A stretch of DNA of 35,843 nucleotides from Fidelibacterota bacterium (GCA_002704045.1 PAFF01000079.1:6785-42627); one strand, 5' to 3'. Numbered from the stretch's first letter, positions 26,644 to 35,116 are shown. The notes: generated by a model from the sequence alone, not told the origin. Numbers and translations are program-made.

Positions 26644-28203
26644 ATGAAAATGACATTAAAAGTATTAATTATAGTTTTTTTTATATCATGTGGCGACAAA
26701 ACCCGCGAGGAAATATTGGAAAGACATGATAATGGTCAAATGAAACTTCTTGTTAAATTTCAGGGAGAAGGAAGCAATGAAAAAATAATAGAAAGAGTAA
26801 CATTTGATAAAAATGGTGATACTACCTCATTTGAATATCCAGTAAAAGGAGAAAAGATTTTAAAGACCTATTATGAAAATAGAGATTTAGAATCAATTAT
26901 AAATTATAAAAACGGAAAATTAAATGGACTTTATCAAACTTTTTTTGAAAATGGACAAACTGCAAATTTAGAATTTTATATTGATGATTCATTAAATGGC
27001 GAAATTTTAGAATATTTTAAAAATGGGAAACTTAAATTTAAAGGTAATGCTATAAATAATAAACTTGAAGGTGTAGTAGAGACTTATGAGGAAGATGGTA
27101 TAAAAGAAATAACAATTTATAAAGATGGTAAAAGGAATGGTTATGGAGAATGGTATAATGAAAAAGGAAATTTAATTTATAAAGATCCATATAAAAATGA
27201 TGAATTACACGGTGAATATTTTCATTATCACGAGAATGGGAATCTATGGGCTAAGGGTACATATAAAAATGGGAAAAATCATGGTAAAACTGAAGGGTTT
27301 TTTGAAAATGGTCAATTAAGTGGAACTTCAAATTTTTTAAATGGAATGTTTCATGGAATTTTCCAAATATTTCATGAAAATGGAAATCTTAGTAATTATC
27401 AAGAATGGGAATATGATGTTTTAAAAAAGGAATCGAAATATGATTTGAATGGCAATTTAATATCAAGCTTTGATAGTTCTATCCAAACTGAATACATAGA
27501 AACTAAAAGTGGACTTAAATATAAAGATTTAGTAAGAACAACTGGTGAGACACCTAACACTGGTGACAAGCTTGTTGTGCATTACACAGGCAAACTAGAA
27601 GATGGTACAAAATTTGATAGTTCAATAGATAGGAGGAGGCCTTTTGAATTTCCTCTAGGGCTGGGAAGAGTTATAAAAGGATGGGATGAAGGCTTAGCAT
27701 CTATGAGAGTTGGCGAAACAAGAGAAATTATAGTTCCACCTCATTTGGGCTATGGTGATACAAAAACAGGAAAAATTCCCCCAAATTCAACTTTGATTTT
27801 TGAGGTAGAATTAATTGAAATAAAAAAACAATTAAAAGATAACGATTTTGACCTTCCAGGTAAAGAAATTGTTTTTGAATCAGGTTTGAGAATTGTAGAG
27901 CATATTAAAGGACAAGGGCAAAAGCCAAAATCTGGAAATAAAGTTAAAGTACATTATTCTGGATATTTAGAAACAGGTGAAAAATTTGACAGTTCACATG
28001 ATAGAGGAAAAGAATTTGAATTTGTTTTAGGTCAAGGTCAAGTAATCAAAGGATGGGATGAAGGTGTTGCACAGATTAATAAAGGTGGAAAATCAACTTT
28101 AATTATTCCTCCAAATTTAGGGTATGGTGAAAGAGGTGCAGGAGGTGTAATTCCTCCAAATGCAACTTTATTATTTGAAGTTGAATTAATAGATTTTAAT
28201 TGA
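26644..28203 (+). CDS. Lipoprotein with MORN/YwqK-like repeats and two FKBP-type PPIase domains
   Basis: Counting from an in-frame ATG at 26632 the protein has 523 residues. The ATG at 26644 (residue 5) gives a better signal peptide, ending in FFISC (lipobox Cys20). Residues about 75-280 hold a series of YxNGKxxG-type units (YKNGKLNGLYQTFFENGQ, YKDGKRNGYGEWYNEKGN), the MORN/YwqK-like repeat. Two FKBP domains follow (about 292-397 and 415-523), each with KFDSS, VIKGWDEG, LGYG and IPPN/NSTLIFEVELI elements expected of active prolyl isomerases. The FKBPs would help fold exported proteins, and the repeats may bind partners or membrane. The gene ends at a bidirectional terminator. Confidence 0.88.
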   Translation: MKMTLKVLIIVFFISCGDKTREEILERHDNGQMKLLVKFQGEGSNEKIIERVTFDKNGDTTSFEYPVKGEKILKTYYENRDLESIINYKNGKLNGLYQTFFENGQTANLEFYIDDSLNGEILEYFKNGKLKFKGNAINNKLEGVVETYEEDGIKEITIYKDGKRNGYGEWYNEKGNLIYKDPYKNDELHGEYFHYHENGNLWAKGTYKNGKNHGKTEGFFENGQLSGTSNFLNGMFHGIFQIFHENGNLSNYQEWEYDVLKKESKYDLNGNLISSFDSSIQTEYIETKSGLKYKDLVRTTGETPNTGDKLVVHYTGKLEDGTKFDSSIDRRRPFEFPLGLGRVIKGWDEGLASMRVGETREIIVPPHLGYGDTKTGKIPPNSTLIFEVELIEIKKQLKDNDFDLPGKEIVFESGLRIVEHIKGQGQKPKSGNKVKVHYSGYLETGEKFDSSHDRGKEFEFVLGQGQVIKGWDEGVAQINKGGKSTLIIPPNLGYGERGAGGVIPPNATLLFEVELIDFN

Positions 28204-28205
28204 AT

Positions 28206-28237
28206 GAAGCCCTCATAATTTTATAAGGGCTTCTTTT
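28206..28237. terminator. Bidirectional terminator
   Basis: GAAGCCCTCATAA and TTATAAGGGCTTC pair almost perfectly (one G-T). T runs follow on the plus strand and, through A-rich flanks, more weakly on the minus strand. It serves the FKBP gene and the convergent small-gene operon. Confidence 0.8.
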
Positions 28238-28240
28238 AAT

Positions 28241-28360
28241 TTAGTTTTTTTTCTTTCTTATTTTATTTTGTTTTGGTTTGAATGATACTGTCCAATTTGC
28301 TTCGGTATAAACTGGATCTTTTGGATCTGTTATTAAACCTTTGTAAATAACTTTTGCCAT
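28241..28360 (-). CDS. Small basic protein, 39 aa
   Basis: The ATG at 28360 directly follows the TAA of the upstream gene. GGAGAATTAAATG gives a good Shine-Dalgarno 7 bp upstream. The product reads MAKVIYKGLITDPKDPVY, then TEANWTVSFKPKQNKIRKKKN. It has a beta-strand-like N-terminus and a strongly basic tail. It is the last gene of a three-gene minus-strand operon ending at the bidirectional terminator. No family is recognised; a nucleic-acid-binding or phage-type accessory protein is possible. Confidence 0.6.
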   Translation of the reverse strand: MAKVIYKGLITDPKDPVYTEANWTVSFKPKQNKIRKKKN

Positions 28361-28513
28361 TTAATTCTCCATTCTATCTTCTGAAATAAGATATTTTATA
28401 TGATTTATTTCATTGGTTAAAGTGTTAACTTTTTTTTCTAAATCTGCTGTGTAGCTATACAAAAACTCAATGGTTTCATTTATACCAAAAAGTATATATT
28501 TATCTTTTTTCAT
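28361..28513 (-). CDS. Small coiled-coil protein, 50 aa
   Basis: The ATG at 28513 is preceded by AGGAGG inside the end of the upstream gene, which it overlaps by 14 bp. The sequence FLYSYTADLEKKVNTLTNEI followed by NHIKYLISEDRMEN has heptad-like spacing of Leu/Val/Ile, so a short coiled coil is likely. The stop TAA abuts the next ATG. No family is recognised. Tight packing and a strong ribosome binding site support it as real. Confidence 0.6.
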   Translation of the reverse strand: MKKDKYILFGINETIEFLYSYTADLEKKVNTLTNEINHIKYLISEDRMEN

Positions 28514-28817
28514 TTATCCTCCTATTACTAAATGATATTGTAGCTGATTCATTATATATTCTATCATCTGATCTACAAAATGGAATGCCCAATTTAAATG
28601 CTAAAGCATCAATTTCATTTTTGGGATCTTCTTTTATTTCTTCATTTATCTCATCTGATTGAAATATCCAATCTCCATTTTTTAATAGAATCAATCTATC
28701 CCAAGTTTTAAACAAAGTCTCAGCATCAAACTGAGATGGTAATTCATTAGGATTATGTTTACTACATACTTTCTGTATATCCTTCTTTTTGTAATTTTTA
28801 AGAGTTCTATACTTCAT
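28500..28817 (-). CDS. Hypothetical protein, 105 aa, first gene of small operon
   Basis: The frame is open to an ATG at 28862, but the ATG at 28817 is preceded by AAGGAGATAAA, a strong Shine-Dalgarno, and is preferred. The soluble, charged protein begins MKYRTLKNYKKKDIQKVC and contains FKTWDRLILLKNGDWIFQSD and IDALAFKLGIPFC. There are two Cys and no signal peptide or membrane segment. I recognise no family. It heads an overlapping operon with the 50- and 39-residue genes. The compact arrangement and strong ribosome binding sites resemble phage or mobile-element genes. Confidence 0.65.
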   Translation of the reverse strand: MKYRTLKNYKKKDIQKVCSKHNPNELPSQFDAETLFKTWDRLILLKNGDWIFQSDEINEEIKEDPKNEIDALAFKLGIPFCRSDDRIYNESATISFSNRRINEKR

Positions 28818-28853
28818 TTTATCTCCTTTTCTTAAGGAAATTGGAGGCAAGGT

Positions 28854-28881
28854 GTTTAGCACATCTTTATTGTGGTTGCAA
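28854..28881 (-). repeat. 28-bp direct repeat, copy B (promoter-proximal)
   Basis: On the plus strand it runs GTTTAGCACATC...GGTTGCAA. It matches 28943-28970 at 23 of 28 positions (my count), in the same orientation and 89 bp apart. It lies 37 bp upstream of the 105-residue gene's start and may be an operator or part of a leader. Confidence 0.5.
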
Positions 28882-28904
28882 GCCTCTCAAATCTCCACAT
28901 TAAA

Positions 28905-28930
28905 CTAAAAAAGCACCAAAATGGTGCTTA
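28905..28930 (-). terminator. Hairpin/terminator in the leader of the small operon (minus strand)
   Basis: AAGCACCA (28911-28918) and TGGTGCTT (28922-28929) form an 8-bp stem with a 3-base loop. On the minus strand it is followed by TTTTTT, so it terminates or attenuates minus-strand transcription about 90 bp before the 105-residue gene. No minus-strand gene lies just upstream, so it may end a short leader RNA. Confidence 0.6.
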
Positions 28931-28942
28931 TCTTCCACTTCG

Positions 28943-28970
28943 GTTTAGCATTTATTTATTGTCGCTGCAA
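28943..28970 (-). repeat. 28-bp direct repeat, copy A (distal)
   Basis: The plus strand runs GTTTAGCATTTA...CGCTGCAA, the partner of 28854-28881. The hairpin at 28905-28930 lies between the two copies. The DNA from 28971 to 29144 is otherwise A/T-rich and holds no gene I can support, but must contain the promoter of the barrel gene at 29145. Confidence 0.5.
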
Positions 28971-29144
28971 GTTGAATTAAATGACGACGATGTAATTTAC
29001 TAAAGATGAGTTCTATTAATGAATAATTTATTCAAAAATAATATTATATCTTTCCTGCATTGTATTAATTGTTATTAATCTTATAGTATTTAAATAAGTT
29101 TTATTTATTTAAATTTAGATATATAATAAAAGTGGAGTATCACT

Positions 29145-29702
29145 ATGAAATTTTTAAGCATTTTAATTTTTTTATTATTTAATTTTTCGTTTTCTCAATT
29201 ACGCATTGGTCATGATATTAATGCAGAGTTAGAACTATCTGGATATGGATTAGAAGAAACACATTCAGCAAATGGTATTTCGTTGGGTTATGAATCAGTA
29301 TTAAAAACTGATAAAAAATACACTTACGGTGCAGGTGGAGAATTTATGCTTCTAAGAACTTCTGAAACTTTTACAGGTGGTGGTGGTTTTGGTTTCAATT
29401 CTTTATATGGATTTGGACGATACAAAATTGATGAAAGACTTTATGGAACAGGAAGATTAGGCTATAATTTTTATATGGCAGATAGTGCTTTTAAATATTG
29501 TGGAGATGATTGTAGTACCGAACTAGATGGAGGATTATTTTATGGAATTGGAATTGGCATAATTTTGACACCTAAAATTAACCTCGAGGGTTTATATATT
29601 CACAATGAAGGTACTATGAGACGAGATTTAATCAATGGTTCTAGTTATAGTTTTGAATCTAATTATGCGAGAATGCATTTCTGTTTTGCATATACATTTT
29701 AA
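29145..29702 (+). CDS. Small outer-membrane beta-barrel protein
   Basis: The 185-residue protein has a signal peptide (about 1-17, ending FSFSQ). It then alternates strands such as YTYGAGGEFMLL, FNSLYGFGRYKI, YGTGRLGYNFYM and LFYGIGIGIIL, closing in FCFAYTF with a terminal Phe as in outer-membrane barrels. An eight-stranded barrel is plausible. A Cys pair (YCGDDC) probably lies in one loop. GGAG stands 9 bp before the ATG. A small lipoprotein gene follows 9 bp later, suggesting an operon. Confidence 0.72.
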   Translation: MKFLSILIFLLFNFSFSQLRIGHDINAELELSGYGLEETHSANGISLGYESVLKTDKKYTYGAGGEFMLLRTSETFTGGGGFGFNSLYGFGRYKIDERLYGTGRLGYNFYMADSAFKYCGDDCSTELDGGLFYGIGIGIILTPKINLEGLYIHNEGTMRRDLINGSSYSFESNYARMHFCFAYTF

Positions 29703-29711
29703 GGGGAAAAT

Positions 29712-30194
29712 ATGAAATTAATATTTATTATTTGCTTATTTATGATGTCGTGCCAAGAAGGCGATACAATCATTCAAAATGAAAATATTCATGGTTGCTT
29801 AGATAGTCAAGCTACAAATTATAATTCAGAAGCAACTATTGATAATAATAGTTGTGAATATGCTTATAATGACAATTCTCATTCAATTGTAGGTATTTGG
29901 AAAAGAGAAGCCAGATACGATGATGCGTGTTCTTTTGGTTATGTTCAGAACCAAAGATATGTTTTCAATTCTGATGGATCTTTTCATAATGATTATGATT
30001 TAATTTCTTCTAATAATTACACTTGGAATATTTTTGATACAAATAAATTAGCTATTAATTTTAGTTCTACTTACCACTATATATTTAGAATAGAAGAAGA
30101 TGAACTGCATTTATACCAATATAACCAATACACTAATGAAAATTATAATTTTGAAACAGATTGTGATTACTATATATGGGTAAGAGAAAATTAA
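29712..30194 (+). CDS. Small lipoprotein with GC-x-D NYN motif and lipocalin-like domain
   Basis: The 160-residue protein has a lipobox MMSC (Cys14), and AGGGG precedes the ATG. Residues about 28-48 are GCLDSQATNYNSEATIDNN-SC, the same unit as in the giant surface protein and the partial gene at 35445. The remainder (about 55-160) looks like a lipocalin-type barrel: IVGIWKRE near the start, YVFNSDGSFHN, YTWNIFDTNKLAIN and a C-terminal YYIWVREN. Exact ligand unknown. It overlaps the convergent small gene at 30191 by 4 bp. Confidence 0.7.
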   Translation: MKLIFIICLFMMSCQEGDTIIQNENIHGCLDSQATNYNSEATIDNNSCEYAYNDNSHSIVGIWKREARYDDACSFGYVQNQRYVFNSDGSFHNDYDLISSNNYTWNIFDTNKLAINFSSTYHYIFRIEEDELHLYQYNQYTNENYNFETDCDYYIWVREN

Positions 30195-30388
30195 TTTCTC
30201 ATTCTATTTTCTGCATCTATTATTGAATCTTCCCAGCGTTTTCTTTCAATTTTAGAAGGTCTTTTAGCTTTCATAGGCTCAATATTAACTGCCGTCGCTC
30301 GTTTATTCCATCTATAAAGTTCTTTCCTGCGATCAAGCCATCTGCGTTTTTTTTGATCTTCATAGCTTATTGCATCCGTTTCATTCAT
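30191..30388 (-). CDS. Small basic hypothetical protein, 65 aa
   Basis: It runs from ATG 30388 to a stop at 30191, convergent with and overlapping the lipoprotein gene. The sequence is highly charged (YEDQKKRRWLDRRKELYRW, KRPSKIERKRWEDSIIDAEN), helical and Trp/Arg-rich. It is unlike chance translation of A/T-rich DNA and unlike the envelope proteins around it. It has no signal peptide and no clear Shine-Dalgarno. DNA-, RNA- or ribosome-binding is a guess from charge only. Confidence 0.5.
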   Translation of the reverse strand: MNETDAISYEDQKKRRWLDRRKELYRWNKRATAVNIEPMKAKRPSKIERKRWEDSIIDAENRMRN

Positions 30389-30535
30389 ACCAGATGATGA
30401 GAATGGTAAACTTACATCCTTAAAGGTAAAAGTAAAACATATTTGATTCTTTTGGGATTAGGTATGTTCATACTTGTTGAAATATTCTATGGTTTATTTT
30501 AATATATATATATCATAAATAGGAAAAATACATAA

Positions 30536-33500
30536 ATGATTTTTTATAAAATTATAATTTTAGTTTCATTTTTAAATGCTTTACCATTGGAGGTTTTAAA
30601 ACAAAAAAATGAATTTACAAATCATACGATAAATAATTTGCCTGAAAGTCCGTTATTAGATAGAGCTAAAGGTTTATCTATAATTGGTAATGCACAGACT
30701 GCGATATCTAATTATGGGAATATGATTAATGGTTATGATCATCATCCTGGTGGTCTTTGGAATGGTAATTCTTATATTCCATCTTTATCCATTATGTCTT
30801 CAATACCAGGTTATAAATATTCTCATAATTATGATTGGGAATTACATGAAACTGGTTTATTTACTATTTGGAAATCAATTGAAGCAGGACAAAATTGGAT
30901 ACGACTTGGTGATTCAGTTTTTGTTGATTTTGTATTTAATGTTGAAAATGATAAGGGTGATTTGGGAGAAAGATATGGAAGTCATATAGATTTTAATAAT
31001 GCATATCAGTGGTCACTTGAAATTGATATTGAAGGTAGTTTAGTTTTATATATAACTACAGAAAGTGAACTTGAAAATCCTAATTATCATTATTCTAAAA
31101 TGGGATTGGTTTATCCTTGGGCAAAGAGGCCAATGTTTATTGGAAGAGATGAAAGTGTTTTACATGATTATTATGATACAGGACCAGATGCTATTCCATG
31201 GAATGAAGACGATAATTATAAATATTATGGAGCAAATACAAATGAATCTTGGTTTACTCGTTTTCCAGAAAGTTCAAACAGTGATTGGCAGCCTAAATCA
31301 AATGCATTAGGGAGCTCTCACAATTCTAATAGTATAATAACATATGGAGATATCTTTGGCTATACAAATTTTGTGAATTCATCAGATAGTTATCCAATTT
31401 TAGCCCATAGTAGTTTTGAAGAAACTTGGCCTTTAGCTTATAATGATGAACTTAGTGAATATGAACATTTTTGGCCTGGGATGTGGGCTGATGAATTTGA
31501 TTCATCTTTAATTGGATGTAATGGAAGTCCCACAGATAATGATTGTTGGATTGAATCTCCAGGTAATTTTAAATCTTTTAACGATATATATATGGAAATT
31601 GACGATAGATGGGCACATCAAGGTAATTATGTTAATCATGTAGATGAATATCAAAATACTGGTTACCCATTGGGTTTAACTATTCAAACTCAAGTTCATT
31701 CATATCCTTTATATCCATTTAATAATTCTATCTTTTTTTCATCAAAAATAATTAATGAAAGCGGTGATTATTTTAATGAAGATGGAATATTTGTTGAAAG
31801 CATGATTATGCCTGATGGTTCAAAGCTAAATGGAGGAGATGGATTTAATTACGAAAGAATGTTTTTAGGATTATATTTTGATGTTGATGCATTATGGGCA
31901 GATATAAATGGTTCGATGAGTAATCATACTAATGCAGATGATATGATGGGTTATTACAGAGATATCCCAGAAAATGGTGAAAATTTGTTGAGTTTTGCAT
32001 ATATATATGATTATGATGGTATTAGTAATTCGATTAATAATACAGCATACACTGCCTTAGTAATATTAGATACGCCTAGACTTCCTGTTCATGAAGAATC
32101 ATTAGATTTAGATTTGGATGGCTCACCTGATGTCCAACCTGGTGAAAAGTTAGGCATGACAAGTTGGCATTGGTTTGATTGGTATAACAGGCCAGGTGTA
32201 AGGATGAGAGAGTCTAATTCAAATTGTTGTGATGGGACAGCATCAAGACCATCTTCTGAGAATAGAGAAGAAATACAATACAAAATTCTAGCGGGTGATA
32301 CAGTTAATATTAGCGATAATGAAAAGTTGTGGTTTTTTCATACTTCTCAACCACAAAATGAAAATATATCAGATATAAATCCTCATTTTGATTCAATTGA
32401 AGGAATAATGCAATCGGATTTTTGGAATCAAGGAGCTGAGGGATTAGATTGTACAGTTATGGTAGGTTCTGGTCCTTTTTCTATTGAAGTAGGAGAGGAG
32501 GTATCTTTTTCATATGCAATTGTTTTTGCAGAAAACTTTGAAGATTTAATCGAAAATGTTAAAAACACGCAAAATCTTTATGATTCACATTTTAAATTAT
32601 TTAGTTCACCAAAAAAACCTCAATTGTCATTAACATCAGGAGTAGGGAGTATTACACTAAATTGGGATAATAATGCAGAAGAATCAATTGATTTTTTAGC
32701 TAATATCAATGATTTTGAAGGTTACAAAATATATAGGAGTATTGACAATGGAAATACTTGGGGAAATCCTATTTATGATTCTGAAGGAATGCAAATGGGT
32801 TGGGAGCCATATCAACAATTTGATTTAACTTATGAAGAAGATTATATTAAATTTGGAAGGGATATTAGTGGATATGATCCAGTAAATTCATGGATCAATT
32901 TAGGAAATAATACTGGAATAACTAATAATTTCATTGATTATGATGTTGAGCCAATTAATGAATATTGTTATTATTTAACTTCTTATGATAAAGGTTATAT
33001 AAATTCTGAATTAAATAATATTGAATTTGGAGATTGGGAAACATTATATGATGTTGGTATATCATCTATGGAATCTGTACGATCGAATATTATGTGTTTG
33101 TCTCCTGACACACTTGAAATTTATAATCCACCAACCGAAAATTTATTCATTCCTTCATTATTAAATATTGGAACACCTGAAATTTACTTTATACCTGATG
33201 ATGAACAAGAAATTATTGAAAATATGAATGAGCAAAAACGCTATAAAATAGAAATATTAGCAGATCAAAATAACAATGATTATAATTATTCATTACCAAT
33301 TAATAATACTATAAACCCTCGTATTTATATATGGGAGGTAGATTATAACAATTTACCTATTGAAACTCAATATTTCGAGTGTAATTTTGATGAAATATAC
33401 TATTATGATAAATTGCCTGGTTCTGATCAAATAGAAGTAGATTCTTTAAATAATGTAGCCTTATATGAGTTACCTATTTATTTAATACAAAATCAAAATA

Positions 33501-34420
33501 TCGATAATAATTGGATCTATTTTTCAGGAATGTACTTTAAAATTTCTGATGAATTAAATACAAATTTCAATTTAATACAATCACAAAATATTATAAATGA
33601 TATAATTTGGTCAAATACAGATAATGAGCATTTAATTAATTTTCATTTAGAGTGGTTCAATATTAATTCGTTCAATAGTCAATTTTATTCTGATTATCAA
33701 ATTGATTTTAGTTCTGAATCTATATTTGAAGTTGATAATGTAATTCCTGGTTCAGGATGTGAAGATGATGAAATATTTTATGTTCCTTTTGAAATAACAA
33801 ATTTAAATACAAATAAAAAAGTTGGTATTGTTGCTTTTGACAAAGGTTCTTGTAACTGTGGATCAGGTAGTGATCCAGATGTATTTGGATATAAAAATTG
33901 TCAGTGGGATCATAATGAAAAAATTGTCTTAGTTGATACTTTAAATACGATTGAAAATCCTTATGGAAATCATTATAATACATTTAATTTATATATAGAT
34001 TGGAATTATGATAGTTTAAATACATATCCTTGGAATAATAATGATAATGTTATAATTAAACCAAAATATAGACTTCACAATGGTGATAATTGGATTTTAG
34101 ATATGAGTCAATTTAATAACAGTCTATCAATTGATAAATTTCATTCTAGTATCCCAAAAAATTTCAATTTGGGTAAACCTTATCCAAATCCATTTAATCC
34201 AGTTACTAAAATTGATTTCACCTTACCAGAATTAGCTTATGTTAGTATTAATATTTATAATATAAAAGGTAGATTGATAGAAAAATTGCAAGATGGTATT
34301 TTGAATGGAGGTAAGTATCAAATACATTGGAATGCAAATAATTATTCATCAGGAATTTATTTTGTACAAATGGTATCAAACAATTATAAAGAAACTCATA
34401 AATTAGTTTTAATAAAATAA
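30536..34420 (+). CDS. Large secreted protein with T9SS C-terminal domain
   Basis: The 1294-residue protein has a signal peptide (about 1-16). The long N-terminal part (about 40-690) is rich in Trp, Tyr, Asp and Asn, with aromatic-rich stretches such as GDSVFVDFVFNVEN and WFDWYNRPGVRMRES, suggestive of a large extracellular beta domain; I recognise no catalytic motif. A fibronectin-III-like segment starts near 694 (SGVGSITLNWDNN, FEGYKIYRSIDNG). Residues 1210-1294 are a T9SS-type C-terminal domain (KPYPNPFNP, IYNIKGRLIEKL, SGIYFVQM). It is therefore exported and probably surface-attached. It is the last gene before the right tRNA-Leu repeat. Confidence 0.82.
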   Translation: MIFYKIIILVSFLNALPLEVLKQKNEFTNHTINNLPESPLLDRAKGLSIIGNAQTAISNYGNMINGYDHHPGGLWNGNSYIPSLSIMSSIPGYKYSHNYDWELHETGLFTIWKSIEAGQNWIRLGDSVFVDFVFNVENDKGDLGERYGSHIDFNNAYQWSLEIDIEGSLVLYITTESELENPNYHYSKMGLVYPWAKRPMFIGRDESVLHDYYDTGPDAIPWNEDDNYKYYGANTNESWFTRFPESSNSDWQPKSNALGSSHNSNSIITYGDIFGYTNFVNSSDSYPILAHSSFEETWPLAYNDELSEYEHFWPGMWADEFDSSLIGCNGSPTDNDCWIESPGNFKSFNDIYMEIDDRWAHQGNYVNHVDEYQNTGYPLGLTIQTQVHSYPLYPFNNSIFFSSKIINESGDYFNEDGIFVESMIMPDGSKLNGGDGFNYERMFLGLYFDVDALWADINGSMSNHTNADDMMGYYRDIPENGENLLSFAYIYDYDGISNSINNTAYTALVILDTPRLPVHEESLDLDLDGSPDVQPGEKLGMTSWHWFDWYNRPGVRMRESNSNCCDGTASRPSSENREEIQYKILAGDTVNISDNEKLWFFHTSQPQNENISDINPHFDSIEGIMQSDFWNQGAEGLDCTVMVGSGPFSIEVGEEVSFSYAIVFAENFEDLIENVKNTQNLYDSHFKLFSSPKKPQLSLTSGVGSITLNWDNNAEESIDFLANINDFEGYKIYRSIDNGNTWGNPIYDSEGMQMGWEPYQQFDLTYEEDYIKFGRDISGYDPVNSWINLGNNTGITNNFIDYDVEPINEYCYYLTSYDKGYINSELNNIEFGDWETLYDVGISSMESVRSNIMCLSPDTLEIYNPPTENLFIPSLLNIGTPEIYFIPDDEQEIIENMNEQKRYKIEILADQNNNDYNYSLPINNTINPRIYIWEVDYNNLPIETQYFECNFDEIYYYDKLPGSDQIEVDSLNNVALYELPIYLIQNQNIDNNWIYFSGMYFKISDELNTNFNLIQSQNIINDIIWSNTDNEHLINFHLEWFNINSFNSQFYSDYQIDFSSESIFEVDNVIPGSGCEDDEIFYVPFEITNLNTNKKVGIVAFDKGSCNCGSGSDPDVFGYKNCQWDHNEKIVLVDTLNTIENPYGNHYNTFNLYIDWNYDSLNTYPWNNNDNVIIKPKYRLHNGDNWILDMSQFNNSLSIDKFHSSIPKNFNLGKPYPNPFNPVTKIDFTLPELAYVSINIYNIKGRLIEKLQDGILNGGKYQIHWNANNYSSGIYFVQMVSNNYKETHKLVLIK

Positions 34421-34669
34421 AGTTTTTTTGAATTATCTACCTCAATCATTCTGCTAAAATTAAGCTATCTATTATTCAGAGATTTTCTACAATATAAGCA
34501 TATATGTAAACTTGGTAGGTTTGCAGGTCTTAATCCAAAGATAACGAATACTAAAAAGAGAACCAGAATCATAGGAGTTATAGATGATAATTCCTCGGTT
34601 GAACCATCCCCCCAAGATGTAAAAAAGCTATACGCCCCTTACCCCTTAATTGAATCACAACAAATCTAG
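34421..34669 (+). pseudogene. Open 82-codon remnant, in frame with the preceding gene, no start
   Basis: After the TAA of the 1294-residue gene the same frame stays open for 82 codons to a TAG at 34667. The translation is protein-like in its second half (CKLGRFAGLNPKITNTKKR, SPQDVKKLYAPYPLIESQQ) and the DNA is less A/T-rich than the neighbours. There is no in-frame ATG. It could be the decayed 3' end of a gene cut by insertion at the tRNA fragment, or chance. I recognise no family. Confidence 0.25.
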
Positions 34670-34683
34670 GTGTAGGACACAAA

Positions 34684-34737
34684 ATGAAGGACACGCTAAC
34701 AAAAAATGAGGCATTTATAAAGGAGGAATTGACTTAA
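34684..34737 (+). other. 17-codon open frame with a stranded Shine-Dalgarno, ending at the repeat boundary
   Basis: ATG at 34684 gives MKDTLTKNEAFIKEELT and stops at 34735-34737, one base before the right repeat starts. AAAGGAGG at 34720-34727 is a strong ribosome binding site, but no gene follows: the tRNA fragment begins where a start codon would be expected. This looks like the 5' edge of a gene removed by recombination at the repeat. Confidence 0.3.
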
Positions 34738-34798
34738 ACACGCCAGATTTAGGATCTGGTGCTCTTTGGGCGTGAAGGTTCGATTCCTTTCCTCGGTA
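34738..34798 (+). pseudogene. tRNA-Leu 3' fragment (61 nt)
   Basis: It is identical to bases 25338-25398 of the intact tRNA-Leu(TAG), from the end of the D arm through the discriminator. The upstream 22 bases do not restore an acceptor or D arm, so it cannot be a functional tRNA. Such fragments are the usual footprint of site-specific integration into a tRNA gene. Confidence 0.88.
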
Positions 34799-35055
34799 CA
34801 TCGTTCATCCCCGCTCATAATCGAGGGGGTTTTTTTTATCCCATGAGTTATATTGATCAATCATTTTAAATCATTAAATAGTGCTTTGAAGGGAACATTC
34901 TGTAGAGAACGCTTTTTGCTCCATATACTGCATATATAGATTTTATTTAGGTAGAATATTAATATCGTTATAAGAGGGACGCTATCCACACAATGGGAAG
35001 AAATGGGAAGTATTTTTCTACTATCACGACTATAGCATCCTATCTACGAATCTCC
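34738..35055 (+). repeat. 318-bp direct repeat, right copy
   Basis: It matches 25338-25655 without net length change. Identity is perfect over the first 75 bp. The terminator hairpin is damaged (34813 C to G), 34891-34920 is diverged, and 34951-35055 is again well conserved. It ends about 60 bp before the next exported-protein gene, mirroring the left copy, which ends 22 bp before the patatin gene. Confidence 0.85.
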
Positions 35056-35116
35056 TTTTTTATTATATAGTGATATCTTCTTAAATTAAACTATCATTAA
35101 GAGATTGGAGGACTTT

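Noticed and set aside
30405..30500. Tiny membrane-like frame (YLILLGLGMFILVEIFYGLF) before the 1294-residue gene
   Set aside because: It has no credible start codon or ribosome binding site, and A/T-rich DNA readily gives hydrophobic frames.
30729..31310. Plus-strand hydrophobic frames within the 1294-residue gene
   Set aside because: They are out-of-frame shadows of the large gene, Ile/Met/Leu-rich from shifted GAT/AAT codons.
34738..34824. Second complete tRNA-Leu
   Set aside because: Only the last 61 bases match; no acceptor 5' strand or D arm is present upstream.
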